From positions 23,751,106-23,815,105 of the forward strand of contig CM055100.1 of NCBI GenBank assembly GCA_029204225.1: a stretch of 64,000 nucleotides of DNA. The letters run 5' to 3'. The notes beneath the pieces were generated by a model. It was not told the DNA's origin and did not search any database. It saw only the letters and a list, made by a program, of their open reading frames with translations. The translations under genes were made by a program, and so were the position numbers. Each line of letters starts with the position of its first letter. The first letter of the stretch is position 1. This stretch comes from Diphasiastrum complanatum (lineage: Eukaryota > Streptophyta > Lycopodiopsida > Lycopodiales > Lycopodiaceae). Shown in pieces: positions 10,230 to 21,671 of this stretch.

Positions 10230-10860
10230 GAACAAGGTCAAAAATTGAGAGTAATGAGCACGAGTGTATAACAGAAAGTAGTATGGACAGTTTGGAAAGC
10301 TTTGGTCGCTGGAAAAATCAGCAAGAGCTTCGCTAGCACAAGTGAAAAATGAAGTCGAATTCTGCCCTTTTATAGGCTGATTTGGAGGGTCCATTAGACA
10401 ATGTACTAGTTTGGCTACTCAGTTCTGGACCAAAATTTTCAGGCATGTTCAGTACTATAAAAATTGGTTATTAAACTTTTAGCGAAGGTTTTTGAAGCAC
10501 TGAACCTATTCGGCAAAGGTTTTTCATTACCAAGATCATACTTTGCCCAAGTACTATCATAAATGTAAATTTTCAAAATCTGAACCTATAGCTAACCTAA
10601 ATTTGGCATTTTTAAATCCATTTGACATGTCGACGAAGGTTTTTAAGTACAAGGAAATGCTCGGCGAAGGTTTCCAAAATGGCATAATGATGAACATTCG
10701 CATAAGGTAAAAGCAGGTACCAACTGGTTATAAGAATGTTCGCCCAACTCAGTATGGATATATCTGAGGTGGATCTTGCTTCTGAAAACTTGACAAACAA
10801 TTCTAACACAATTTCTTCAAAAAATGACCAAAAAAATAATTTCCCAAGTCATTTTCACAT
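10230..10860 (-). mobile_element. gypsy D/E family LTR-like leader
   Basis: On the minus strand this block contains repeated CCTTCGCCGA/ACCTTCG words, GGTTCAGATT, the TATA box, and then CACTTGTGCTAGCGAAGCTC just before the ORF. The same order occurs on the plus strand at 13370-13905. It lies between the 3' untranslated part of the D pol (10861-11080) and the ORF at 10225. That is where an LTR would sit in tandem copies. Exact TG/CA edges were not found. Confidence 0.5.
10367..10374 (-). promoter_or_regulatory. TATA box upstream of the MSSIDTS ORF
   Basis: The minus strand reads CAGCCTATAAAAGGGCAG, a canonical TATA box, 142 bp upstream of the ATG at 10225. The equivalent position of the plus-strand copy (about 13768) has the weaker CACCTATAAGTTG. 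It is likely the core promoter of the gypsy D/E LTR or of an internal gene. Confidence 0.55.
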
Positions 10861-11080
10861 AAGATCTGATTCCTAAAAATACTTTCCTTTAATTTTTTCT
10901 GATCTGATGACATGTTTGATTTTTGCTCATCAGTCTTTCCTCACTTTTTTTTCTTTTCATTTTTTTTTTACACTGTCTTTTCCAAAAGAAATATCAATTA
11001 AGTAGTAAAACCAAGAAATCGAAAACCAAATAAAATAAAAGCATCATTTGCAATCATGCTAACTGAACTGGTTGTGCAGG
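10861..11080 (-). other. 3' untranslated region of gypsy D pol
   Basis: A T/A-rich stretch beyond the integrase stop. It shares the words GACTGATGAGCAAAA and GTCATCAG and an A-rich tract with 19359-19545, the matching region after the E pol. This confirms that both belong to one family. Confidence 0.55.
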
Positions 11081-13358
11081 CTACCAAAACTTATGTAGTC
11101 GGCTGCCATTTACTAGAGTATCAAAATGTTTTCCATCCAGATGTTCAAAAATAACTACTTCATAGTTCATTATCTCTTTAACTCTATACGGTCCTTCACC
11201 GGTAAACTTCAATTTTCCCTTGATCAGCTTAGTTTTATACATCAGTGCTAGATCTCCTTCTTTCAGATCCTTTTTGTGTAACCGTTGATCGTGCCATGCC
11301 TTACGTCGAGGTTTCTTTGCTGCTAATGCATGAACTACCATCAATCTAGTTTCACATAATTTGTGCAAAGCCTCATGACATAGTTGTAAGGATTTGACAT
11401 CATCTAATTACTCTGTTGCTGCTATGCATAGAGATGGTACTAAGAATTCAATCGGCATGACAGCATCTTGACCATAAACCAATTGAAACGGTGTTTGATT
11501 TGTGCTACTCTTATCAACGGTCTTGAATGCCCATAATGTCGCATGCAATTTATGTTCCCAGTCAAAATGACTTGCTTCAACCGTTTTTGTCATAATAGTG
11601 CAAAAAATCTTATTGGAAGATTCAGCTTGGCCATTACCCCTGGGATAGTATGGAGTAGTAAACCGGTGTATAGCAAAAAAAATTTCCAATTGACACTTTA
11701 TTGTTTGATTAACAAAATGTGTACCACGGTCACTGACAATCTCGATCGGACATCCAAATCTGATAATGATATTTTCATAGAGAAACTTAGCGGTAGATTT
11801 TGCATCAGCAACTTTAATAGCTTTGGCTTCAACCCACTTGGTCATATAGTCAGTTGCGACGATGATATATCTTGCTTGAGATCCTCCTGCCGCAGGATGC
11901 ATAGGACCAACATAATCTAGTCCCCATTTTTCAAATGGTGCTTGCGATAAAACTAGATGTAAGGGTCCATAGTTTTGTTTCGTAGGACGTCGTGCTCATT
12001 GGCAAACATCACAAGACTGATTATATTTTTCAGTGTCTTTATGAAGTGTAGGCCACCAACAACCTGATTGCAAAAGTTTGCGAGTAGTAATATTTGTAGA
12101 GAAATGTCCTCCGCCCATGCCATCATGTGAAAACATTACTAAAATCAGGTATCTCATGTGATAAAACACATCTTCAAAGAATATCATCCATTCCGCGACG
12201 ATACAATTGTCTCGCAATCCATTGATAAGGTTGTGCTTTATGAATTAATTGTCTCTTTTGTACTTTTGTCAAAGAGTCATTAGATTGCCCTAGCATCAAG
12301 TACTCAACAACATACGCTGCTCACTCAGGTACTACTTTTACATAGAATAACACAGCATCCGGAAGTTCATTATCCATCTCAGTATTAACTGGCACGGATT
12401 CGATTCTTGAAATATGGTCGTCGAGGTAATGATGTTTACCTTTTCAAACCACAGCTCAAAAGTCAAATTCGGTCAATAACAGTAACCGTCTTGCAATACG
12501 TCCTGTATTACACACCTTGTTTACCAAGTAAAGTAATGGCTGGTGATCCGTATAAAATGCAAAGTGCGTTTCCATGAGGTAATGTCGAAATTTTTGTATA
12601 GAAAAATTATGGATAACACTTCACGTTCTATTGTTGAATAGTTCTTCTCTGGATCTGTAAGTTGTCTGCTTGTAAATCGTATTGGAAAGTCCTTTTTGTA
12701 TTCACCTGGCTGTGTCAAAACTGATCCAATTGCATATTTTGAGACATCAATGTGAACATGAAATTCAATTGTCCAATTTGGAGAACGTAGTATTGGTGCC
12801 GAAGCTAATGCTTTTTTTAATTTTTCAAAGGCTTCTAACGCCTCAACTGTCCAAATAGGAACAACGGTCAGTTTGTATATAGGTCTTGCAAGATCCGCAA
12901 AGAAAATAATAAAAATTCGATAATAATTTGCATGATCCATGAATACATAAACTCCACGAATTGTTGATGGCGGTGGTAATTCCACATTAACTTTGATTTT
13001 GGAATAATCTGTAGCAAGGCGATCCAAAATGCTTTTAGTAAAAGGTAACGGAAAGTGATCCTTTCACGTCACTTTGTTCAACGCTTTGAGATTCACACAG
13101 ATCCGCAATTTTTCATTTTTCTTAGGAACAATGACAATCAGTGAGATCCATTCAGTATGCTCGATCTCATAAATGAAATCGACATAAAGCAATCTCTGAA
13201 GGTCTTTCTTTATCAGGTCTGCCACATTAGGATTACAACGATAGAACTTTGTAACCTTTGGAATTGCATCAGGTATTAAAGGTATGGTATGTTCAATTAC
13301 TGATGTCGGAATACCCTTCAAATCTTGATAAGTCCATGCAAAGCAATCTTGATACTAG
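11081..13358 (-). pseudogene. Ty3/gypsy pol relic (element D): RT, RNase H, integrase
   Basis: The minus strand holds, in order: the RT N-terminus (13064-13358) with IYEIEHTEWISLIVIVPKKN and KLRICVNLKALNKVT; a jump from the ILDR of the RT fingers directly to ATDYSKIK, the sequence just after GHVIS in element E, so the palm with YLDD is missing; the connection domain and RNase H (12521-13027) with VHIDVSKYAIGSVLTQPGEY; the H2C2 zinc-binding region (11996-12217) with SHDGMGGGHFST and CDVCQ; the integrase core (11408-11902) with ATDYMTKWVEAK, VSDRGTHF and GNGQAESSNK, the DDE triad; and an integrase C-terminal domain (11081-11368) with KLKFTGEGPYRVKEI. Stops and frameshifts are frequent. It cannot be autonomous. 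Confidence 0.9.
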
Positions 13359-13369
13359 ATTTATCTAAT

Positions 13370-13908
13370 ATAAGGTGGACGAAGGTTTCTGTCAAGAGAA
13401 AATCCAGTTTCTGAGTTAGGCGAAGTATCACTGATATGCCATTTTGGGAACCTTCGCCGAGCATCTTAACCTCATTATGAACCTTCGCCGACCTGCTAGA
13501 TGATCTTAAAATGTTAAAATTAGGTTAACCATAGGTTCAGATTGTGAAAAAATGCATTTATGACAGTACCTAGACGAAGGACCCTCCAGAGCGAAGGTTC
13601 ATCTTTCGCCGGACCTAGAAAACATTCGCCTGATAGGTTCAGATCCCCAAAAACCTTTGTCCAGATTTTTATAGCCTATTTTCACAGTGTTGTACATGCC
13701 TACAAATTTTTGTTCCGAACTGATCAGTCGAACTAGTATTCAGTGTAATGGACCCACCAAATTCACCTATAAGTTGACTGAATTTGATTCATTCCTCACT
13801 TGTGCTAGCGAAGCTCTTGCGAGTTTTTCTTGCGACCAAAGCCTTCCAAAATTCCTACATTGCTTTCTGGTACACTCTTACGTGATTTATATTTCCTTTC
13901 TGATCATC
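13370..13908 (+). mobile_element. gypsy E leader/LTR-like region
   Basis: The plus-strand counterpart of 10230-10860 contains GGAACCTTCGCCGAGCATCT, CCATAGGTTCAGATTG and CACTTGTGCTAGCGAAGCTC in the same order. Its left edge abuts the truncated RT of element D near 13358, so the two family members meet head to head. Exact ends are not defined. Confidence 0.5.
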
Positions 13909-14060
13909 ATGTCTTCTACCGACACTTCCCAGTATTCACGCTATACTATCCATCGTGATGTCCCATCTGCAACGGACATCATGATTCTTCCTAGCACAAG
14001 CATGGTCACTCAGTGGATGACCCTTGCAGAGCCGCTGCTCACTGCAATGGATATTCATGA
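13909..14060 (+). pseudogene. truncated copy of the MSSxDTS ORF (element E)
   Basis: The plus strand encodes MSSTDTSQYSRYTIHRDVPS and then about 30 more residues that match the minus-strand ORF at 10225 position by position. After GATATTCATGAGAG the similarity ends, and the sequence turns into a C/T-rich low-complexity run. It is truncated or interrupted at that point. Confidence 0.65.
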
Positions 14061-14393
14061 GAGTACTCCCCCCCTCCCCCCTCCCTTTTTTTTCAAGGTA
14101 CTCTTTTCTGCTTTTCTAATCATTTTATTTTTTAAGTTTCTCCTCCCTTCTCATAAGTTACCTAAGTTATTTTTTAAGCTTTTCTTTTTTCCAATTTTTT
14201 AACTCTCTTTTACGTTTCTTTCCCAAACAAGTTTTTTTTCCCTTCGAGTCTCCTCACATCCTATTGGTTACTTTTCATTTTTTACGGCATAGTTAAAAAA
14301 AAACTTTTGTAGAGGCCTCTGCTGTTCCATCTCGTTGAGACCAGGACACAGAGAAATCTGCAAGGGTTTATTTTCAAAAAAAAAAGAAAAAAG

Positions 14394-14652
14394 AATTGGG
14401 CCATTAGCCTCGTTGGGAAGTGATTGTATCTTTGATAGCTCCTCCCACGACTATTGAAGGCCTTTGCCTATATATAAAAAAAAATACGAATTGGGCCATT
14501 AGTCTCGTTGGGAAGCGACTCTATCTTTGATAGCTCCTCCCATGATTGTCGCAGCCCTTTTCTATAAAAAAAATATTATAATAATTTTAGCCCAAGCCTC
14601 TTTGGTGAGTGACTTTGTCTTTGATAGACTCCTCCCAAGACTGCCAAGGCTA
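14394..14652 (+). repeat. three ~95 bp tandem repeats in element E
   Basis: Units start at 14394, 14489 and about 14583. Each contains GGGCCATTAG(C/T)CTCGTTGGGAAG or a diverged form, then ATCTTTGATAGCTCCTCCCA, then an A-rich tail. The third is more diverged and shorter. They lie between the truncated ORF and the gag of element E, where many large gypsy elements carry satellite-like repeats. Confidence 0.75.
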
Positions 14653-15167
14653 AAACAAGTTATAGTTAGTATTGAAAAATCCTTCTATACTTGCGGAGAG
14701 GTGCCGAAAAGTAGTTTTTTTAAGCAAAACTACGATGGGATGGCAACCAGTTAGACCAACACGTTGAGAAGATCAGAAGGATCTTCGTTCAACTCGTTGC
14801 ACTAGGCATCTTGTCATGGCATGAATAGTGTTAGATCTGCATTTTAGGGTTAGTTTGGGATTGATTTTGCCAAAAAAAAACCTACATAAGCACTTTTCCA
14901 ATTATTATCCCTCATCATAAGACTTTAGAAGGGCATAATTGAAGTTATTTATAAAATCTACCCTTGCCCAAACCGTGAATGTTCTAGACGAAGGAATATT
15001 TCTGCTTTGTTCATCACGCCTTTTTCTCTTCCATCTCCTCATCATCAATTCCCTCATATACCATTCAAAAACTGCATCCCCCAATCTCTCTCTCTCGTAC
15101 ATCACCACACCACTCCATATCACCTTCATCTTGCACGAACACACGCCATGGGAATAGAGCAGCTTGC

Positions 15168-16356
15168 CCAAATCTTAATGCTTCTGGAGAAACTCTCAAG
15201 GGCTACACTGCACGATTTGCCAATATGGTGGCAGATTGGAATTTTGATCTTCCTAGTCACCACAAAATGGCATTTTTCTATGCCGGCTTACCGCACGAGA
15301 TCAAGATTGGTATGCCACCCTTTACATCATATACCAGTCCAAAAGAACTCTGTAAGACAGCCGCTATTGTAAAAGCACATATCTTGCACACACCATCACA
15401 GCCCATATCCAACATTCAAACAATCAGGGATGATCGAACATCTAATCCACAAGATGCCACAGACAACGCTAGCCAAAGTACTAGCAGTGCGAACGATCAG
15501 ATGCAAGTTGTCAATGACACAAATGAGATGTGCAGTCAATTGGATTACCTTTCAGAACCATGAAATTCCAATCGGAGGATCCGACCATTGAACCAGTGCC
15601 ATTGGAAAACATCCAACACCTCAATGTCCAATTCGAAATCCGAGATTACGAAATCAAGCCAATAAGGAAATTCTGGAGATTGGAAATCAATCAACAACAT
15701 CCTCATCTATGACATCTAGCTTGCCATCAGATCGCTCCTCCAAAGAAAGTGGATCGGTCTCAGGACTTTCAACATCTTCTCTAGTGGCTAGGCAAGGTTC
15801 GGTGGAAGTATTGGTTATATCAGCGAGCGGATTATTCCAGGCAGGGGAAGTTCAAACTGGCTCACCATTATATTCCATGGAAGTAATCAAAAGAGACCTG
15901 ATACCGGTGTATGTGCATCAATGGAGAAGCCTCATCAAACAAATGTTGCTGCAACAACTTTGGGTGGATGAATTTCAAAGGGGTCTCACGTCAACCACGC
16001 AACTTGAAGACAAACTGACTACCAGTCAACGCAACGATTCATCTGTACCACCTTCAAGAGAGCAGTCCATTGAGAAAGGAAAGATTAAGGTGGGAGATTG
16101 TTCTCTAATTTCAATGCCAATCATAAGCAAGATCCAACCAAAGTCTGAATATTCCACTCAACATCTGGCCACCACAAAGCTACATCAGGACATCACATTT
16201 CTTAGATGGCCAGATCTAGGGAATCCAAGCCCTCTAAGGCCTCAGGTACATCAAGATCCGACGCAACCAATATCAACGCCATGTCCTCGATCTTATTTTG
16301 CCAACCCACTTATCGATGGACAAGGATATTCGGAATGGCCACCTGATTATTATTGA
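15168..16356 (+). pseudogene. gypsy gag relic (element E)
   Basis: The first part (about 15190-15563) encodes a Retrotrans_gag-like segment: GETLKGYTARFANMVADWNF, then FYAGLPHEIKIGMPPF and a Gln/Ser/Asn-rich linker. A second open frame (15709-16356) is Ser/Thr/Gln-rich without a recognisable domain, and ends SYFANPLIDGQGYSEWPPDY. The two are out of frame with each other. No zinc knuckle or protease was found before the RT at 17010. The position 5' of the E pol and the same orientation support assignment to that element. Confidence 0.65.
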
Positions 16357-16672
16357 AGATCTAGCAACAGCACCAGTTCTTGCTACACAATAACCAATAA
16401 AGCACTAGGTTTTACGTAAGCGAGCTCTGATCCATGCTTTTTCTGGAGAAAAAGACAAGTCCCTTGCAATAAACATGCCAACAAACCGGCCACCACAACA
16501 ATTGGCTTGAGTGCCGAGGAACCGGCACTATTGCCGTGGATCCTGTAGGGCGATGGGTGGGTCCTACCACCTATAGTGTATAATACAAGTAATAACAAGG
16601 GCACCAGCTTCCTGCATGTATAAGACCAACCCAGTGACGATGCAGGTCGGATAAATAGAACTTGAATAAAAG

Positions 16673-16779
16673 GACTTTGGGCCTTAGTAGAATAAATTAA
16701 TTAAAAAGCCCAAAGTCAAGTCCATAAGATTCTAAGTTAAAAGAGAATCTACAAACTCACATGAATCATGTGAGTTTGT
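16673..16779. repeat. three consecutive perfect hairpins
   Basis: Inverted repeat 1: GACTTTGGGC (from 16673) with GCCCAAAGTC (ending 16717). Inverted repeat 2: AGATTCT (16727-16733) with AGAATCT (16744-16750). Inverted repeat 3: ACAAACTCACATGA (16751-16764) with TCATGTGAGTTTGT (16766-16779), separated by a single base. They sit in the 16357-17009 interval between the E gag and RT pieces, which has no coding sequence. Confidence 0.8.
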
Positions 16780-17009
16780 GATAGTTCCTGATTGAAAAAT
16801 CTAGATCCAATCTGTTCAGCATGATATGCCAGAGTATTTCAAATGCTATAGTCTGGATGATGTGGTTATCATATTACCAAAAGCACATCGCAAACCTGAA
16901 GAACAAGTGCCCAAATCGTAAGATGTTTACAATTGCTTAGCTAGGATGCAACCTATGAATCTTGTGGAACCAGAAAAACAGAAAAGATTGTACAAGTTGG
17001 AGCACAACT

Positions 17010-19358
17010 TACTCTTGTGGAAGCTTATAGTTTTCTGGATGGATTTAGTGGTTACAACCAGGTTAAGATTGCACCTGCCGATTGCCATAAAACTGCTTTT
17101 GCAACAGAATGGGGCACCTATGCTTACAAAGTAATGTCGTTTGGACTCTGTAATACACCAAGTTCATTCCAAAGAGTAATGCAATTTGCTTTTAAAGATT
17201 ATCTACAGAAATTCCTTGAAATTTACTTGGACGACTTGGGAGTTCATAGTACAGATACAGACCACCTGGATCAATTGGAGAAAGTATTTGAAAGATGCCA
17301 CAAATATTAGATTTTTCTAAATCCGGAAAAATGTCAGATATGGGTCTCCCACGGAGTTGTGCTTGGACATGTGATATCAAGACATGGTATTGCCACGGAT
17401 TATTCTAAGATCAAAGTTATTGTGAAATTGCCACCGCCAGCAACAATTCGTGGAGTTTACGTGTTTATGGTTCATGCGAACTACTATCGAATCTTTATTA
17501 TCTTCTTTGCGGACTTAGCACGACCTATATACAAACTGACTATTGTTCCTATTTGGACAGTAGAAGCGTTAGAAGCCTTTGAAAAATTATAAAAAGCATT
17601 AACTTCAGCACCAATACTGCGTTCTCTAGATTGGACGATAGAGTTTTATGTTCATACGGATGCCTCAAAATACGCCATTGGATCAGTTTTGACGTAGCCA
17701 GGTGAGTATAAGAAAGATTATCCCATACGATTTGCAAGCAGACAGCTTACAGATACAGAAAAGAATTATTCAACAACAGAACGCGAGGCATTAGCCATGA
17801 TTTTCTTTGTTCGGAAATTTCGTCACTACCTCATGGAAGCGCACTTTGCATTTTATATGGATCATCAACCGTTACTTTACTTGGTAAACAAGACATGCAA
17901 TATTGGACGTATTGCAAGATGGTTATTGTTATTGACTGAATTTGACTTTCAAATTGTGGTTCGAAAGGGAAAGCAACATTATCTAGCCGATCACGTTTCG
18001 CGAATTGAATCTGCACCAATTATTACTGAAGTGGATGATGAACTACCAGCTACTGCATTGTTCTATGTTGAAGCAGTACCTGAGTGGGCAGTAGATATTG
18101 TTGAGTACCTGATGCTAGGACAACTGAATGACTCCTTGACAAAAGTACAGAAGAGAGAATTGATTCATAAGGCTCAACCTTATCAATTAATTGCAGGACA
18201 ATTGTATCGTCGTGGATCAGATAATATTTTACGAAGGTGTGTTTTACCGCATGAAGTACCAGATTTAATCATGTTTTCACATGATGGCATGGGTGGAGGA
18301 CACTTCTCTACAGATATTACTGTTCGCAAACTTTTACAATCAGGTTGTTGGTGGCCTACACTTCACAAGGACAAAAAATTTTATTCAGACATGTGATCTT
18401 TGCCAGTGAGCATGACGACATACTCGACAGAACTATGAACTCTTGCATCCGGTTTTATTGCAAGCATTGTTTAAAAAATGGGGACTGGATTATGTTGGAC
18501 CTATTCACCTTGCCGCGCAAGAATCTCAGGCCCGATACATTATCGTCGCAACTGATTATATGACCAAGTGGGTTGAAGCCAAAGCTGTCAAAGTTGCTGA
18601 TGGCTGATGCGAAATCTACGGCCAAGTTTCTATATGAAAATATTATAATGAGATTTGGATGTCCGATCGAGATTGTCAGTGACCGGTATACACACTTTGT
18701 CAATCAAACAATAAAGTATTTACTGGAAGATTGTTTTGTTATACACAAATTTAGTGCTCCCTACTATCCCAGAGGGAATGGCCAAGTTGAATCTTCCAAT
18801 AAGGCTCTCTGCACCATTATGACAAAGACAGTTGAAGCGAGTCGGTCTGATTGGGAACATAAACTGTATGCAGCATTATGGGCATTCAGAATCGCTTACA
18901 AAAATATTACAAATCAAACACCTTTTCAACTGGTTTATGGTCAAGATGTTGTCATGCCAATTGAATTTTTAATCCCATCCTTACGCAGAGCAGCAACGGA
19001 ACGATTAAATGATGATAAGTCTTTACAACTCCGTCATGAAGCGTTGCACAAATTATGTGAAACTCGATTGATGGCAGTTCATGCCTTAGCAGCAGAGAAA
19101 GCACGCCGCAAGGCATGGCACGATCGTCGATTACACAAAAAAGATTTGAAACCAGAAGATCTGGCATTGATGTACAAAATCAAGCTGATCAAGGAAAAGC
19201 TGAAGTTTACCGGTGAAGGCCCGTATAAAGTGAAGGAAATCTTGGACTATGGCGCAGTAATTCTTGAGCACTTGAATGGAGAACGATTTGATACTCCGGT
19301 GAATGACAACCAATTACGCAAGTTTTGGCAGCCTGCTCCGCCAGTTCAGCAAGCCTGA
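17010..19358 (+). pseudogene. Ty3/gypsy pol relic (element E): RT palm, RNase H, integrase
   Basis: Starts inside the RT with EAYSFLDGFSGYNQVKIAPA. The palm has YLDDLGVHS (17226-17250), where the usual motif is YLDDFxVxS. Then come GHVISRHGIATDYSKIK, RNase H with HTDASKYAIGSVL and DHVSRIES (about 17650-18010), the H2C2 region with SHDGMGGGHFSTDITVRKLL (about 18275), and a frameshift near 18380. The integrase core (18550-18960) has VSDRYTHF (Gly to Tyr beside the catalytic Asp) and GNGQVESSNK, followed by a C-terminal domain with LKFTGEGPYKVKEI ending in a stop at 19358. In-frame stops occur at about 17308, 17590 and 17697. It is closely related to D but in the opposite orientation, and lacks the RT N-terminus. 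Confidence 0.9.
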
Positions 19359-19545
19359 TCTCAATATTTTTTAAAAAAAATTAATTGTTTTTCAATTTTT
19401 TGTTTTCAGTACTTAATTTGCTGAGATTTTTGAAAAAAGACAGTCAAAAGACAAAAAAAAAAAAAAAAAAAAAAAAGTAAAGCAAGAAATAAAAAAAAGA
19501 CTGATGAGCAAAAGTCAGAAAGTCATCAGCATAGTGGTGTTTCCG
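19359..19545 (+). other. 3' untranslated region of gypsy E
   Basis: A T-rich then A-rich sequence including a ~24 bp poly-A run (19456-19479). It shares GACTGATGAGCAAAA with 10861-11080. The similarity to D ends shortly after this, where copia sequence begins. Confidence 0.5.
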
Positions 19546-19573
19546 ATCCTACACTTGCCCGAGCTTCCGCTAA

Positions 19574-20524
19574 CTAACCTCTCGATATTCGACACTTCCA
19601 ATGTGACACAAGAGGACATTGCATATATTGGCTTAACTTTCCAACACTATAACTAAGATCAGGCCTAGTTATAGTCAAATAGATTAAGGAGCTTATAAGC
19701 CTTCTATAGAGAGTGATGTCTTCAAAGGATGCTTCATCACCACTTATAGATGCTTTTATATTTTGCTCCATTGGAGTCTCAATGCCTTTACAATTCTTCA
19801 TTCCAAATCTATCTAGGATGGATGTAGCATATTTAGATTGACATATAAAGCTAAATTCCAATCCTCTTATGCTTCTATTCCTAGAATGAAGTGAAATAGG
19901 CCAAGATCCACCATTCTAAACTCTTTAGATAAAGCAATCTTAACATCTCTTATTCCATCTAGATCATTTCCATTTAAAATAATGTCATCAACATACAAAA
20001 TAAGTACAATGATCTTTCCATCATGAAATCTTACATACAATGATGGATCATATGAACTAATTACTAAGAAAAGAGTTTAGGCTAGAGTACCATGCTCTAG
20101 GTGCTTGCTTGAGTCCATAGAGACTCTTTTAAAAAAAAAAAAAACAGTTCTTTTTTAAGCTCCTCCTTGATAAAGCCCTTAGGTTGTCTCATGTAGATCT
20201 CTTCCTCCAAGTAGCCATTGAGGAAGGCATTTGTGACATAAAGTTGAAATAGCTTCCAATTGAAAGTAGTAGCAAGACTAATGATCAATCTTATTGTAAT
20301 AGCTTAGCCACAGGAGCAAAAGTTTCATCATAATCAATGCCTTTGGTTTGCAAAAAACCTTTTGTTACAAGTCTAGCTTTATACTTATTTATTGATTCAT
20401 CTTTATTATACTTCAATCTATGCACCCACTTGCAATCAAGTGGTTTCTTCTGTTGAGGAAGATCAACAAGCTCCCAAGTATGATTCTCCATGAGAGCATC
20501 ATACTCCACTTGTATAGCATTCAT
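19574..20524 (-). pseudogene. copia reverse transcriptase fragment (element M)
   Basis: The minus strand carries the RT N-terminus (20291-20524) with ENHTWELVDLPQQKKPLDCK, then KARLVTKGFLQTKGIDYDET. The middle (20097-20288) has LYVTNAFLNGYLEEEIYMRQ, and the C-terminal part (19574-19861) has LDRFGMKNCKGIETPMEQNI and TRPDLSYSVGKLSQYM. An A-run and frameshifts break the frame near 20130. The region between 19870 and 20090 still encodes diverged RT, including the YVDD area. RNase H and LTR are missing on the left. Confidence 0.85.
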
Positions 20525-20534
20525 CCAACTTTTT

Positions 20535-21660
20535 GATTTACAAGCATCTTCATAGCAAATTGGTGGAAACGACTCACTTTGCTTTACTTACATGTTTTGG
20601 AGAATCTTCTTGTGTAGATGATGCTATGCAAGTGGATATTGGTTCTCATAGTTTTCATGCTGGAAAATCAAGTAATGGATCTAGAAACAAAGTTTGTTCA
20701 ATGACTTTGATGGTCAAGTTTGATGATCAAGAGGTTGATCTCAAAGGGCTTCTACAAGGCAAAAAGGAAGTTGGCAATTTGGAGCTAGTCAAGATCACCA
20801 AAGGAGGGTCAATTGGCAAAGATGTTATGGATCTATTTTTTCAGGTGTATGAAGACTCAAGTAAGGTCAAAGGAGTAGCAAGGAAGTGTTGCAAGTTTAC
20901 TTTACTTGTTCTATCTCATGTTTGAGCAATTTCATGTGGATGTGTGCAAATTGTCAAGATATGGACAAACTAGCTACATTGTCTTGCAATATCTTATTGT
21001 TGGAGTTGTACTAGCATTCTTGGTTGGTTTTGCTAATGGAAATGAAGCTATTGGAGGTTAAATATATCACTCATCCATGGTCAAGTTCTCAAGTGTTGAG
21101 CTACCTAATGCCAATACTTGGAGATTGTCAATTTTTGGTGAATTCATGGTCATTTTCTTGTGTCAAGTAGATCTTGAAGATGGACTAGTGCAACCTACTT
21201 GGTTTATGGAGTCATGTGGTGCTAGATTTGCATCATCGATGTACTCACCTACTCATGGATTTCCAAGGTTTGATGGTTTCTTGTGACAAGATGGAGATGG
21301 AGGCTCATTCATGGAGTTTTATAGTGGAGACATATCAAGCAAGGACAAAGTTGGAGGAGACAAGCAAGCAAATGGTCATCACTCACATTTATTGTTTGGT
21401 TGCTGTAATTTTCCAGAGAGTTCAAAGTTTGAAACATGGAGGAATCATTTCATTCACATTCTATTTGGTTCTTCATGTTCTAGTTATATCTTGATGTATA
21501 AAATTGATGTAAGACATAGTGAAGCATCCAATTTGGACATTATTCTCGATATCAATTATGGAAACTACTTTAGAGCTTTAGAAAGGAGATCTATACTTAG
21601 GATGGAGATCATTCTAAAGTTGGATCAAAGTAGTATGGTTAAAACTAGGCCAAAACTAGT
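20535..21660 (+). other. unrecognised internal region of an LTR element (N)
   Basis: Three fair-sized plus-strand open frames (20533-20925, 21077-21286, 21311-21676) have no recognisable gag, protease, RT or integrase motifs. The region ends in a polypurine tract (21662-21671) followed by an LTR, so it is the 3' internal part of a plus-strand LTR element. It may be non-autonomous or carry foreign sequence. A coding role is not supported. Confidence 0.4.
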
Positions 21661-21671
21661 TGAAGAGGGAG

